A stretch of 64,000 nucleotides of DNA from Sphingobacteriales bacterium. GTDB lineage: Bacteria > Bacteroidota > Bacteroidia > AKYH767-A > OLB10. Both the position numbers and the translations under genes were made by a program. Numbering within the stretch: the first letter of the stretch is position 1; every line of letters begins with the position of its first letter. Below the pieces are notes generated by a model. It saw nothing but the letters and a program-made list of their open reading frames with translations, had not been told where the DNA came from and searched no databases. Where the stretch lies: positions 1 to 64,000 of the forward strand of contig JAJTFW010000003.1 in NCBI GenBank assembly GCA_021299095.1, given 5' to 3'. Below, piece by piece: positions 1 to 8,077 of this stretch.

Positions 1-1772
1 GGATTGATTGCTCCGTTGGTATCGTTGCAATCGCCAGCCACAGTTGAACTTGATGCTGGCTGTACGCAAGCGAGGAAGGAAGCACCGGCACCATAGCCAT
101 CGTTATCCGAGTCGGTGTAATATGTTCCCTGACCGGTCACCGATGCATCGTTATCATCGCTCTGTCCGTCGCAGTCGTTGTCTACGCCATTGTCGCAGAC
201 TTCAACTGCAAGGGGATTGATGAGATCGTTCGAGTCGTCGCAATCCTCATCAATTGTGACAAAGCCGCTACCGGGAGCTTGGCAGAGTGTGATACCAGGA
301 CCACCACCATAACCATCGTCATCAGCATCTTCATAATAGGTAATGAATTGCAGGCCGTCGTCGGTCATTCCATCGCAATCATCATCGATGGTATTGCATT
401 GTTCAGCGATTGAAGGGTTAATGGAGGCATTAGAATCGTTGCAATCTCCAACAACCGCAACATAGCCTACAGGCTGGTTGCAGGACATACTATCATCACT
501 TAGTATTCCAAATCCATCGCCATCTGCGTCTTTATAATACGTGGTATAAATCAGGTTTGACCCATCTACAAGCCCATCGCAGTTATCATCGATTCCATTG
601 CACACTTCAGGCGCCAGGGGTTTTATGGCGGGATTATTATCGTTGCAATCGTTGTCGTTAGTTACGTAGCCGGACGGCTGAAAACAGGAAAGCTGCGTTG
701 TGGCCGGGTCGCCATAATTATCCCCATCATTGTCCCTGTAAAAAAGTGTCAGCGGGCCTTCGTCCGTAGCACCGTCGCAATCATCGTCAATCAGGTTACA
801 GGTCTCTGTCTGCCATGGATTCATTGCAGGATTCGCATCGTTGCAATCGCCGGGTGCCGAAGCGTAACCGGAGGGCGGAGTTCCACTGCATGAGTTGATA
901 GACGCAGCCGTCAAACCGAAACCATCTCCATCGGTGTCCAAGAAATACGCGTGAACAGGCAACAGTTCGTCGCTCTGCCCATCGCAGTCGTCATCGATTG
1001 AATTGCACACCTCGGTCGCAGCTGGATTGACGGCTGATGCATTGTCGTTGCAATCCAGCGCATTGGCCACATAGCCTGCGGGAATGGTAGATCCGGTAAC
1101 GGTCTGGCTGTTGGATGCGTTACCGTATCCGTCCACATCGTTATCAGCGTACACTAAAAACGTACTGCTGATCGCGAGCGAAAGGTCGTCGATTCTCCAG
1201 TTGGCTGCTCCGGGGGTTACCGTACCAACGCCTCCAAATCCATAAATCCGGTACGTTACTGGGGTGGATGGAGGCGAAGTCAGTGCGAGACCATTGGTCG
1301 ACTGAAGATTCCAGGTGGAGGTGTTTAGTAATGCTCCTGTCACCAGATTACTGGAAAACCCATCCACACTCCAACGCAGACACCAGGTTTGAGGGCCGGT
1401 GGCTGTTGATCGTGATCCGAATTGGAAGGAGCTCAGCACCATCCCGCTACCCGGAGCCGGATTGAGGCTGAACTCGAAAAAGGCGCTGCCGGATGCGCCT
1501 AAAAGCAGTCCGCCGGACCGGGCGGCTGCGCCGGCATTGAATAGTCCGGATGCTCCAACATATCCTGTGCTGGAGGAAGTTGTAGTAAGCAGCGTTGTGC
1601 TACCGTTGTTGTTGCCACAACTGATTTGAGATACAATCAGTTGCGGATAAGGAGTCAGGGATGGCAGGGCTTGGGCATTGCCAGTACCGAAATCCCAGGT
1701 CAGAGACTGTGCGGCAAGAATCTGAGCGAACAGTACGAGGGCAGTCGTCAGCAGATAACGGAAAGGGTTCAT
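1..1772 (-). CDS. Secreted protein with MopE-like metal-binding repeats (3' end beyond window)
   Basis: This reading frame starts at an ATG on the minus strand and runs open to the window edge (about 590 codons), so the C-terminus is missing and the ORF track does not list it. The protein begins with a signal peptide (MNPFRYLLTTALVLFAQ..), then an approximately 180-residue beta-rich domain ending in WRIDDLSL. From about residue 203 come five full tandem repeats and the start of a sixth. Each has a DxDxDGYG element, a Cys, and the string DCND..INP..E.CN.IDDDCDG..D. This Asp- and Cys-rich repeat matches the putative metal-binding repeat of the MopE family, often found in Bacteroidota and Myxococcota surface proteins. 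A calcium-binding, disulfide-stabilised stalk is my inference. A T9SS sorting domain is likely in the missing part. The repeated DNA resembles an array but is coding. Confidence 0.85.
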   Translation of the reverse strand, partial: MNPFRYLLTTALVLFAQILAAQSLTWDFGTGNAQALPSLTPYPQLIVSQISCGNNNGSTTLLTTTSSSTGYVGASGLFNAGAAARSGGLLLGASGSAFFEFSLNPAPGSGMVLSSFQFGSRSTATGPQTWCLRWSVDGFSSNLVTGALLNTSTWNLQSTNGLALTSPPSTPVTYRIYGFGGVGTVTPGAANWRIDDLSLAISSTFLVYADNDVDGYGNASNSQTVTGSTIPAGYVANALDCNDNASAVNPAATEVCNSIDDDCDGQSDELLPVHAYFLDTDGDGFGLTAASINSCSGTPPSGYASAPGDCNDANPAMNPWQTETCNLIDDDCDGATDEGPLTLFYRDNDGDNYGDPATTQLSCFQPSGYVTNDNDCNDNNPAIKPLAPEVCNGIDDNCDGLVDGSNLIYTTYYKDADGDGFGILSDDSMSCNQPVGYVAVVGDCNDSNASINPSIAEQCNTIDDDCDGMTDDGLQFITYYEDADDDGYGGGPGITLCQAPGSGFVTIDEDCDDSNDLINPLAVEVCDNGVDNDCDGQSDDNDASVTGQGTYYTDSDNDGYGAGASFLACVQPASSSTVAGDCNDTNGAIN

Positions 1773-1850
1773 GGTTTGATTGATTGTTAACGAATAGGGT
1801 TCGATTAAATATCTGTCAAGAGTACGACCAATAGTGGAGCGTTGTCCGGC

Positions 1851-1858
1851 CAAAACTA
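1851..1858 (-). promoter_or_regulatory. Candidate -7 box (TAGTTTTG) upstream of the MopE-repeat gene
   Basis: The minus strand reads TAGTTTTG, an exact fit to the Bacteroidota -7 consensus TAnnTTTG, about 78 nt before the ATG at 1772. No good TTTG -33 element lies at the usual 19-nt spacing, so this is a moderate call. Confidence 0.35.
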
Positions 1859-2002
1859 TTTAGATGTAAACACCCTGTTGTGTGATATTGAGAAGCCTGC
1901 GACGTGAGAAAAGTCATGGGGTTTGCTTTTCAAAAACGGGGTTGCGCCAAACAGCAATAAAACATCCTCAAGACGTTTCGGTTTATACTGTTTATTAACC
2001 AT

Positions 2003-2043
2003 AACCGGTTAATGGATTATCCTCCACCCGGAACTAACCGGTT
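2003..2043. repeat. Inverted repeat AACCGGTTA / TAACCGGTT
   Basis: Two 9-bp arms separated by 23 bp form a perfect inverted repeat just beyond the 3' end of the DUF4421-like gene. Each arm contains the self-palindrome AACCGGTT. It could be a terminator stem or a dimeric operator in the 291-bp gap 1773-2063, which holds no gene. No U-tract follows on the minus strand, so an operator or structural role is equally possible. Confidence 0.4.
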
Positions 2044-2063
2044 GTATAATTGATTGTTGGTTT

Positions 2064-3083
2064 TCACCGGAGTACCCGGTTGAGTGTCCTTTTCAGTCGC
2101 GGACCGGCGGTGAAGCGGCGCACATAGTTGATGCGGACATTGCCCGTGTTGATGGAAACACTGTTCGTCTCCCCTGATGATAGGGAAACGCGGCTGTTGG
2201 TGAACGTCACTGTCAAGGCACTCCGGGCTGAATTGTATCCGGCATACACACGGAAAAGCGAGTTTGGGCTGAGTCCTTGTTGCAGTGTACCGCCCGAACC
2301 GTCCAGGTACTCGGTTCGGTTATAGTCCATGCTGATTGAAAGGGATGCAGTCAGGAAATAACGGCGTGCAAGCACTAGCGTATACGCATAGCCAAAATTA
2401 GGACCGAATTCGATGAAACGAAGTCGGTTTACATCGGGAACGCTATCGCCGGCGAGCAGTACGGGATAGATGCTGCTGTCGGCCTGAGTACGGCCCGTGA
2501 AGAACTCCGCTCCAAGCAGGAACGTCCCTGCGGATCTGTACTGCCATTCGTTTTGCAAAGCGGCGGCGCGGTAGGAAAAACGGCGGTGGTTGAATATGTA
2601 CTGGTAGGATGCGCCGAATTCACGAAGGATGAGGTCGGGTCGTACATAGTAGGTGCTGTCGTTGGTGCCGGCACCTTTCGGTTGCAGGTAAAATCCGTTG
2701 TAGAACTGCCCGAACAGGTCAATCGTTGATTTGCGTCCGTACAGGTGAGCTTGTAAATCAAGGTATCGGGTTTTACCCCGACCCTCATCGGGATTCAGAA
2801 ACGGAAAACCATAGGCCAAATTCAGGGTGAAGCTGCGGTATGTGGCCCCAATACCCATGTTGAGCGTGGTGTTGGGTCGATAGTCCAACTCCACTCCGCG
2901 ACCGGCATCCTGCACAAGCAAACCGGTGTACTTGCGGCTGAAATAAAACCGCCCTGTCACCAGTTCATCATGGGCTACATAACGGGCACTGTCGGACTGG
3001 GCTTCTGCGCTGCGCGGGATCAGGACACCTAATACGACAAACGGGATACAAACGAAAATGAACACACATAGCTTTTGCTTCAT
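2064..3083 (-). CDS. DUF4421-like outer-membrane beta-barrel protein
   Basis: The 339-aa product starts with a clear signal peptide when read from the internal Met (MKQKLCVFIFVCIPFVV..AEAQ); the ORF track start 40 codons earlier lacks any such feature. The rest consists of alternating hydrophobic and polar strands with frequent aromatic strand ends, such as FTLNLAYGFPF and FLTASLSISMDYN. This fits a Bacteroidota DUF4421-type barrel (known from the family's look, not verified by search). It ends in Arg-rich RLKRTLNRVLR. Function unknown; it is predicted to sit in the outer membrane. A perfect TATGTTTG -7 box at 3240..3233 is the likely promoter, giving a leader of roughly 140 nt unless the upstream start is used. 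Confidence 0.6.
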   Translation of the reverse strand: MKQKLCVFIFVCIPFVVLGVLIPRSAEAQSDSARYVAHDELVTGRFYFSRKYTGLLVQDAGRGVELDYRPNTTLNMGIGATYRSFTLNLAYGFPFLNPDEGRGKTRYLDLQAHLYGRKSTIDLFGQFYNGFYLQPKGAGTNDSTYYVRPDLILREFGASYQYIFNHRRFSYRAAALQNEWQYRSAGTFLLGAEFFTGRTQADSSIYPVLLAGDSVPDVNRLRFIEFGPNFGYAYTLVLARRYFLTASLSISMDYNRTEYLDGSGGTLQQGLSPNSLFRVYAGYNSARSALTVTFTNSRVSLSSGETNSVSINTGNVRINYVRRFTAGPRLKRTLNRVLR

Positions 3084-3232
3084 TGATTTCCCGCTGGAAC
3101 TTAAAAAATCGATTGGGAAACAGGCCTTCATCTGCATTCGGCTGATTGATACTATCAATAGTGACTGGACTTCGGACCGGGTTACCCGGGTATGACTTGA
3201 CACGTCCCATCCGGAAGTCGTAACTTACTGGG

Positions 3233-3240
3233 CAAACATA
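3233..3240 (-). promoter_or_regulatory. Candidate -7 box (TATGTTTG) for the DUF4421-like gene
   Basis: The minus strand reads TATGTTTG, matching TAnnTTTG exactly, in the 189-bp divergent gap between the barrel gene and the amine oxidase gene. No TTTG at the -33 spacing was found. Confidence 0.35.
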
Positions 3241-3272
3241 GCAGATTGTTCCACAGCTGATCGTTAATCCTC

Positions 3273-4904
3273 ATGCCATCATCCAAATCGCCACTCCTGC
3301 GTCTCATCCGGAAAGCCTTTGTACTGTCGGAAATCAACCGTCAGCCCCACTCACCCGGATTGGATAAACTCATTGAACAGACCCAGCAGGTCCGTAATGA
3401 ATACAACCGCAGACGATTCATCGGCGATGTGACCAAAGCAGCCCTCTTCTCGGGTCTGGCCATGATGTTACCGGCTTGCAGTAAAGACGATTTACTGCAG
3501 GAACAGGAGGATGTCGGAATGCGAAAACCAGGTCAGCAACCGCAAATTACCATCATCGGGGCGGGCTTGGCCGGACTTAATTGTGCATATCAACTGAAAA
3601 AGCGCGGTATTTCCGCCACTGTGTTCGAAGGTTCGAACAGAGTTGGTGGACGTGTACTGACGCGCCAGAATTTTATCTCACAGGGAAACTACACCGAGTG
3701 CGGAGGAGAGTTTATCGATACGGGACACCGGACCATGCGCAGCCTTGCTGCCGAATTCGGCCTGAGCTTGCTCGACACCAACGATCCCGATGAATCGGCA
3801 TACCTCAACGACACCTTTTACATCGACGGGCAACATTACACGGAGGCACAGGTGATTCAGGCCTTCAGTCCATACGCATCCATCATCGCGGGCGATATCC
3901 AGTCGCTGCCTACCAATTTTTCATACAGCAATTACACAACCGCTGTTCAGCAATTCGATTCCATCAGCATCAGTCAATACTTCGACCAGATCGGAATGCC
4001 ACCGACCCTCTTTCTACGAAAAGGTCTCGAACAGGCATACAACACCGAATATGGTCGTGAAGTCAACGATCAGTCGGCCATCAATTTCCTGTTCCTCTTC
4101 ACCATCAATCCGGGCAACAGCAGCTACGACATCTTCGGTCTCAGCGACGAGCGCTTCAAGGTGCAGGGGGGCAACCAGCAGATCACCGATGCGCTGGCAG
4201 CCGCCATACCGGGACAAATCCGCCTTCAGCACAAACTCATCCGCATATCGACCAATGCAACCGGGCAATACGTGTTGCGTTTCCAGGGCATTCAACCGCT
4301 TGTGGCCGATATCTGCGTGATCACACTGCCGTTCACCCTGTTAAGGCAGGTGAACCTAAACGACCTCAATTTGCCTTCTTGGAAAACGAATGCCATTCAG
4401 AACCTGGGATACGGCACCAACGCCAAATTGCTGCTGGGCTTTACGGGACGCAAGTGGCGCGACTACGGTCATTCGGGTGGCGTGTTCACCAATGGTTCTC
4501 CCGCACAACCCTTCGAGTTCATCCAGACCGGCTGGGACAACACCCGATTACAGGGATCTTCGGGAGGCGGATACACCGTTTACCAAGGGGGTACGCAGGG
4601 TGTGAACCTGAGTTTATCCCAAACCCAAACGATGCTGAACCAGCTGGATGCCATGTGGCCGGGAACGGCTGCCCAGTACAACGGAAACGCAAAACTGATT
4701 CACTGGCCTTCACACCCCTGGTCGGAAGGCAGTTATGCCTGCTGGCGCGTGGGACAGGTAACCACCATGATGGGCGCAGAAGGTGAAAAAGTAGGCAACC
4801 TCTATTTTGCCGGAGAACACACCAGCTTATGGTACCAGGGCTACATGGAAGGAGCAGCCGAAACGGGCGCATCAGTAGCAAAGGCGATTGCCCTCGCTGT
4901 TTGA
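3273..4904 (+). CDS. Tat-exported flavin amine oxidase (monoamine oxidase family) lipoprotein
   Basis: The 543-aa protein is an FAD-dependent amine oxidase. After about 45 residues it carries a twin-arginine motif (NRRRFIGDV), a hydrophobic stretch and a lipobox (LPACS), so it is probably exported folded with FAD bound and then lipidated. The dinucleotide fold is clear: IIGAGLAGL near residue 93, followed by the acidic strand end and the GGR motif (VGGRVLTR). The C-terminal FAD-binding signature LYFAGEHTS..GYMEGAAETG is intact. The family oxidises primary or polyamines to aldehydes with H2O2 release; the actual substrate cannot be read. The gene is convergent with the next one, with 20 bp between them. 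The N-terminal 45 residues before the Tat motif are unusually long for a signal. Confidence 0.85.
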   Translation: MPSSKSPLLRLIRKAFVLSEINRQPHSPGLDKLIEQTQQVRNEYNRRRFIGDVTKAALFSGLAMMLPACSKDDLLQEQEDVGMRKPGQQPQITIIGAGLAGLNCAYQLKKRGISATVFEGSNRVGGRVLTRQNFISQGNYTECGGEFIDTGHRTMRSLAAEFGLSLLDTNDPDESAYLNDTFYIDGQHYTEAQVIQAFSPYASIIAGDIQSLPTNFSYSNYTTAVQQFDSISISQYFDQIGMPPTLFLRKGLEQAYNTEYGREVNDQSAINFLFLFTINPGNSSYDIFGLSDERFKVQGGNQQITDALAAAIPGQIRLQHKLIRISTNATGQYVLRFQGIQPLVADICVITLPFTLLRQVNLNDLNLPSWKTNAIQNLGYGTNAKLLLGFTGRKWRDYGHSGGVFTNGSPAQPFEFIQTGWDNTRLQGSSGGGYTVYQGGTQGVNLSLSQTQTMLNQLDAMWPGTAAQYNGNAKLIHWPSHPWSEGSYACWRVGQVTTMMGAEGEKVGNLYFAGEHTSLWYQGYMEGAAETGASVAKAIALAV

Positions 4905-4924
4905 GTAGGAGGCTTACTGCCTGA

Positions 4925-5998
4925 TCAGCTTCCGGTTGTTCCGGAAGCGGAAACATAGGACAGGTTCAATTCATGCTGAAAAGGATTCGGCCAGATGTTG
5001 ACACGCTGATCGTCTGTTGTACCCTCTCGCAACGCAGGATTCACGAGCCACAGCGTTGCGTTCAGCAGGATGCGTCTGTGGTCGCCGTTCACCTCGGCAG
5101 ACCAGCCGTTGTAGAGCTGATCGTTGGTATCGCCTGTTCCGTCATCGGGAGGAGAACTATCGCCAATAGCCGCAACTTTTCCATTACCATATCGTGCCTG
5201 AGCAAACATCACATTGCTTGTACCTGTGGTGGCTGCACCGGTTTTATACACCAAGCCCGTAACTGTCGAATTGGCGGTTTTATTCAGCGTCATGGAGGTT
5301 CCCGAACTATACTTCATCTGCAGGGGTGTTCCGGCTGCGCCTTGTAGAATCGGATTCCCGGTGATTACAGCGAAGTTTGAAGTTGTCTGACTGAAACTGA
5401 CCAGGTCGAAGGTGATTCCGAAAGGATTCACCTTAATTCCATTGCTCGACATCAGATCATTCCAGATGGCAGGAGCATCCCAGGAGTCATTGTTTCGGTC
5501 AGAACCCTTGTGATTTCCAACCATGAACAATCCTCCACCATTCTGAACAAACTGGATGATGGCTGTCTTTTCTGCGGTAGTGAAACGGATATTGGGCTCA
5601 ACACAGATAAAGACTTTATAGTTACTGAGGTCCTGTACATTGCTGGTGTTACCATAGGTGAGAGAAACAGTGTAGGGCAGTGTCTCAATCGTATATCCGC
5701 GCTTTGCCAGCTCAACGCCCCAAGCGGACATTGCACCCTTCCAATACGTTTCCGTTGTGGTCGAGGTAATGCCACTTTGTGCCGGCGTGGGGATGCGCTG
5801 CGGATTGGCTTCATTTCCTTTTCCTGTTTGCATCACCCCTCCGGTTCCGGTCCCAATATTGTACAGATCGGCATCCACCACCCAATCGGCATTCCCTGCC
5901 ATCTGTGCTTTACGGGCATCGAACAGGATTTTTACGCCGGTTTGGGCGTACGCCGAAACCGTAAAGAATACACAGACAAGGAGTAGCGCTTTTTTCAT
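4925..5998 (-). CDS. Secreted GATase-like (ThuA/DUF4350-like fold) protein with a shortened T9SS tail
   Basis: The 357-aa protein has an N-terminal signal peptide (MKKALLLVCVFFTVSAYAQ). The core looks like a class I glutamine-amidotransferase-like fold: YKVFICVEPN, then FVQNGGGLFMVGNHKGSD, where a Gly-rich turn follows a strand as in ThuA/DUF4350 proteins. Enzymatic function is unknown. The C-terminus begins as a type A sorting domain (VNIWPNPFQHELNLSYVS) but stops about 20 residues in, where about 70-80 are usual. The stop lies in the hairpin at 4928-4948. It may therefore have lost T9SS targeting, or the domain is a degenerate remnant. Confidence 0.6.
   Translation of the reverse strand: MKKALLLVCVFFTVSAYAQTGVKILFDARKAQMAGNADWVVDADLYNIGTGTGGVMQTGKGNEANPQRIPTPAQSGITSTTTETYWKGAMSAWGVELAKRGYTIETLPYTVSLTYGNTSNVQDLSNYKVFICVEPNIRFTTAEKTAIIQFVQNGGGLFMVGNHKGSDRNNDSWDAPAIWNDLMSSNGIKVNPFGITFDLVSFSQTTSNFAVITGNPILQGAAGTPLQMKYSSGTSMTLNKTANSTVTGLVYKTGAATTGTSNVMFAQARYGNGKVAAIGDSSPPDDGTGDTNDQLYNGWSAEVNGDHRRILLNATLWLVNPALREGTTDDQRVNIWPNPFQHELNLSYVSASGTTGS
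4928..4948. terminator. Hairpin between convergent genes, overlapping the end of the 4925-5998 ORF
   Basis: Perfect 8-bp stem GCTTCCGG/CCGGAAGC with a TTGTT loop. It lies just past the amine oxidase stop and inside the last codons of the convergent gene. There is no U-tract on either side, so this is a structural guess at a bidirectional terminator. Confidence 0.4.
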
Positions 5999-6263
5999 GC
6001 TGGGGTGATAGTTGCTAATGAACCTGCAAGGTAAAAAAAACCGGGATTATTCCTTTCGGTTAAGTCAACTATACTGCACGAAAATAGCATGAGCGCCAGG
6101 TAATAGTCCGCTCACAACCATTGGTTAAAACACCGGAATGCTAATGCACGAACTTACTGCTTGCTCAAGAAACACCCTCGGAAAGTCGGGCAAAAAATAA
6201 ATTTACCACCCTGCGCACGTTTGAACTGAATATAACCCAGGTTGGTCAATAAATGGGGATTTG

Positions 6264-6335
6264 TGGTCTCAGCGGGAATCGAACCCACATCAAAAGTTTA
6301 GGAAACTTCTATTCTATCCGTTGAACTATGAGACC
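6264..6335 (-). tRNA. tRNA-Arg (anticodon CCT)
   Basis: The minus strand folds into a full cloverleaf. The 7-bp acceptor stem is GGTCTCA/TGAGACC with discriminator A, the T-arm contains GGTTCGATTCC, and the anticodon loop is TTCCTAA, giving CCT, which reads AGG. The 3' CCA is not encoded (ACAA follows). It sits alone in a 465-bp gap (5999-6463); apart from the tRNA I see no gene there. Confidence 0.95.
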
Positions 6336-6463
6336 GGCATAAACCTCTAATCACACATTATCAATGTGTTATGTTTTGCAAAAGTAATAATTCAGGATGA
6401 AAGCGGAGGGAGAATCTGCTTTCAATTGGCACACATGACCCTAACCTCAACCCGATAGTGGGA

Positions 6464-6943
6464 TTAGGGTACAGGTTGCCGCAAATACAAAAGCGCCGCA
6501 AATAGGGTAAAGAAAAGGATGACCATCAGGCTGGTGGCCAGGTTTACCATTACAAAGGGTTGTATGAGCTCCCGTCTTCTTGTTTTGTCTTTTATGGCAA
6601 TTCGTGTGATGGGGTATTCGGTAAGCAGGGTAATGGCGATAGCGGCACATGCCTTCAGCAGGAAATCCCACGCCGTAATTCCATGAAGTTCCTCCATTGA
6701 AAACAGCCAATCGGGGAAACTGATTGTAAAGCCGCTCGCATAGGGAAGCACGTGAAAGGCTACGAAAACCGATAGAAAATTGGCCAGCAAGATTAGACCG
6801 TACCGGGATTCAAAACCCAAACGTCGAAACATGCGCTTCTCTACCCACGCGAGGATGAGATTCATAATAATGAGGTCAACTATGCCGTCAATAAGAAGCA
6901 AGCCGATTGCATTGGCAATGACAACGTGAATGACCAGAACCAT
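6464..6943 (-). CDS. Small integral membrane protein, unknown function
   Basis: The 159-aa protein has about four hydrophobic segments: residues 2-30 (VIHVVIANAIGLLLIDGIVD), about 48-70, about 94-108, and about 130-152. Short loops are rich in Arg and Lys, with the cluster KDKTRRREL before the last helix. No family is recognised. It is monocistronic, with a TTTG/TAGGTTTG promoter-like pair upstream at 6998-7031. It could equally be a member of a domain of unknown function that I cannot name. Confidence 0.6.
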   Translation of the reverse strand: MVLVIHVVIANAIGLLLIDGIVDLIIMNLILAWVEKRMFRRLGFESRYGLILLANFLSVFVAFHVLPYASGFTISFPDWLFSMEELHGITAWDFLLKACAAIAITLLTEYPITRIAIKDKTRRRELIQPFVMVNLATSLMVILFFTLFAALLYLRQPVP

Positions 6944-6997
6944 GAGGTGCGTTGTATTCTCAGTTTAAGATGGCTGCTGCTGCGCGTATTTGAATCC

Positions 6998-7031
6998 CAA
7001 ACCTACATAAACCCTTCACATCGCTTACAAA
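6998..7031 (-). promoter_or_regulatory. Candidate promoter (TTTG, 22 nt, TAGGTTTG)
   Basis: On the minus strand TTTG (7031..7028) is followed 22 nt later by TAGGTTTG (7005..6998). This is close to the Bacteroidota TTTG-N19-TAnnTTTG arrangement, and lies 54 nt before the ATG at 6943. Confidence 0.4.
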
Positions 7032-7120
7032 GTTCCTTTACGATTCATCTTTCCTAGCCGACTGATTGAAGTCATCGTCGAGGTTTTTACCGTTGCAAGC
7101 CACTCCGATGTATGGGGTAA

Positions 7121-7150
7121 AAACACAAAGGCCGCCCAAACGGGCGGCCC
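7121..7150 (-). terminator. Rho-independent terminator of the fasciclin gene
   Basis: Perfect 8-bp GC stem GGCCGCCC/GGGCGGCC with a 4-nt loop, 27 nt past the stop. On the minus strand it runs into TTTGTGTTTTT. Confidence 0.85.
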
Positions 7151-7176
7151 TTCTGTAAACCGATGGTTTAGTTCGC

Positions 7177-7779
7177 TTAGTTGATCGGCAGGATTACCGC
7201 GTCGATAACGTGGATGATACCGTTTGAAGCAGAGATGTTGGCAGTAGTGATGTTCGCGGTGTTACCAACAGCTGTAATTTGACCTTGGTTGTCGACTGTG
7301 AAATCAACGCCAAGCAGCGTGCTGATGTTGCGGTTGCCATTGCGTGGTACAACACTGTTGGCAGCACGACGACCATCAACTACGTGGTACAACAATACAT
7401 CGCGTACCAGGGTGGGAGGAAGATCGCTGATGCCGCTAACTCCGAGGGCTGTATAGAGATCGTTGAATGCGTCGTTGGTCGGAGCGAAAACGGTGTATTG
7501 GTCAGTACCGTTCAGGAACAAATTCACCAGTCCGGCATTAAGTGAATCATCTACATAAGTGAGTGCACCTACTAGCTCACTGAATCCAGCATTGATGGCG
7601 ATTGCAGCAATCGGATCGGTTCCAGGAGCCGGAGCACCGTTGCGATTTTGAATGTCAGTTACCTGAACAGAGTTGGCAGGGTTCATCCCCTCTTCCTTGC
7701 TACAGCCTACCATAAAGACGGCGATTCCCATTACCGCGCTAAAAGCAAGAATTTTCGAATTCAACATAAGGTTTTTCAT
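7177..7779 (-). CDS. Fasciclin (FAS1) domain lipoprotein
   Basis: The 200-aa protein has a lipoprotein signal (MKNLMLNSKILAFSAVMGIAVFMVGC) with Cys26 as the likely acylation site. A single FAS1 domain follows from about residue 60. It contains the hallmark FTVFAPTNDAFNDL, a central LLYHVVDGR, and the closing NGIIHVIDAVILP. FAS1 domains mediate cell adhesion or matrix attachment; the partner is unknown. The gene is monocistronic with a strong terminator, and is divergent from the kelch gene across 298 bp (7780-8077) in which I see no gene and no clear -7 box. Confidence 0.9.
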   Translation of the reverse strand: MKNLMLNSKILAFSAVMGIAVFMVGCSKEEGMNPANSVQVTDIQNRNGAPAPGTDPIAAIAINAGFSELVGALTYVDDSLNAGLVNLFLNGTDQYTVFAPTNDAFNDLYTALGVSGISDLPPTLVRDVLLYHVVDGRRAANSVVPRNGNRNISTLLGVDFTVDNQGQITAVGNTANITTANISASNGIIHVIDAVILPIN

Positions 7780-8077
7780 GATGTTAAGTTTTTTTGTTTT
7801 GTTGGAGGTAAAACAGCGTGTAGACGGGTGTGGTTTTCGAGTTCATCGTTTTTTTGATAAAAAACCTGATTTTCAGTGGTTTTAATTTACACCATTAACC
7901 AATTTATATCCTTCGTTTACCAATAAGAAGCCCGTGGTGTCATATGTACGTCATGGAAACCCTCGAATAGGCGCGTATATCGGTACGTGTAAAACCCCGA
8001 ACAAGCTTAAGGCCGATTCACTCTTCCTGTCGGATTAGGCCACGAAACAGTATTTTTAATTTCCAGAACCTCGATCC

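Noticed and set aside
1-1140. Regular repeats that look like a CRISPR array
   Set aside because: Repeats keep one open frame of about 590 codons on the minus strand and vary at wobble positions; they encode MopE-like units.
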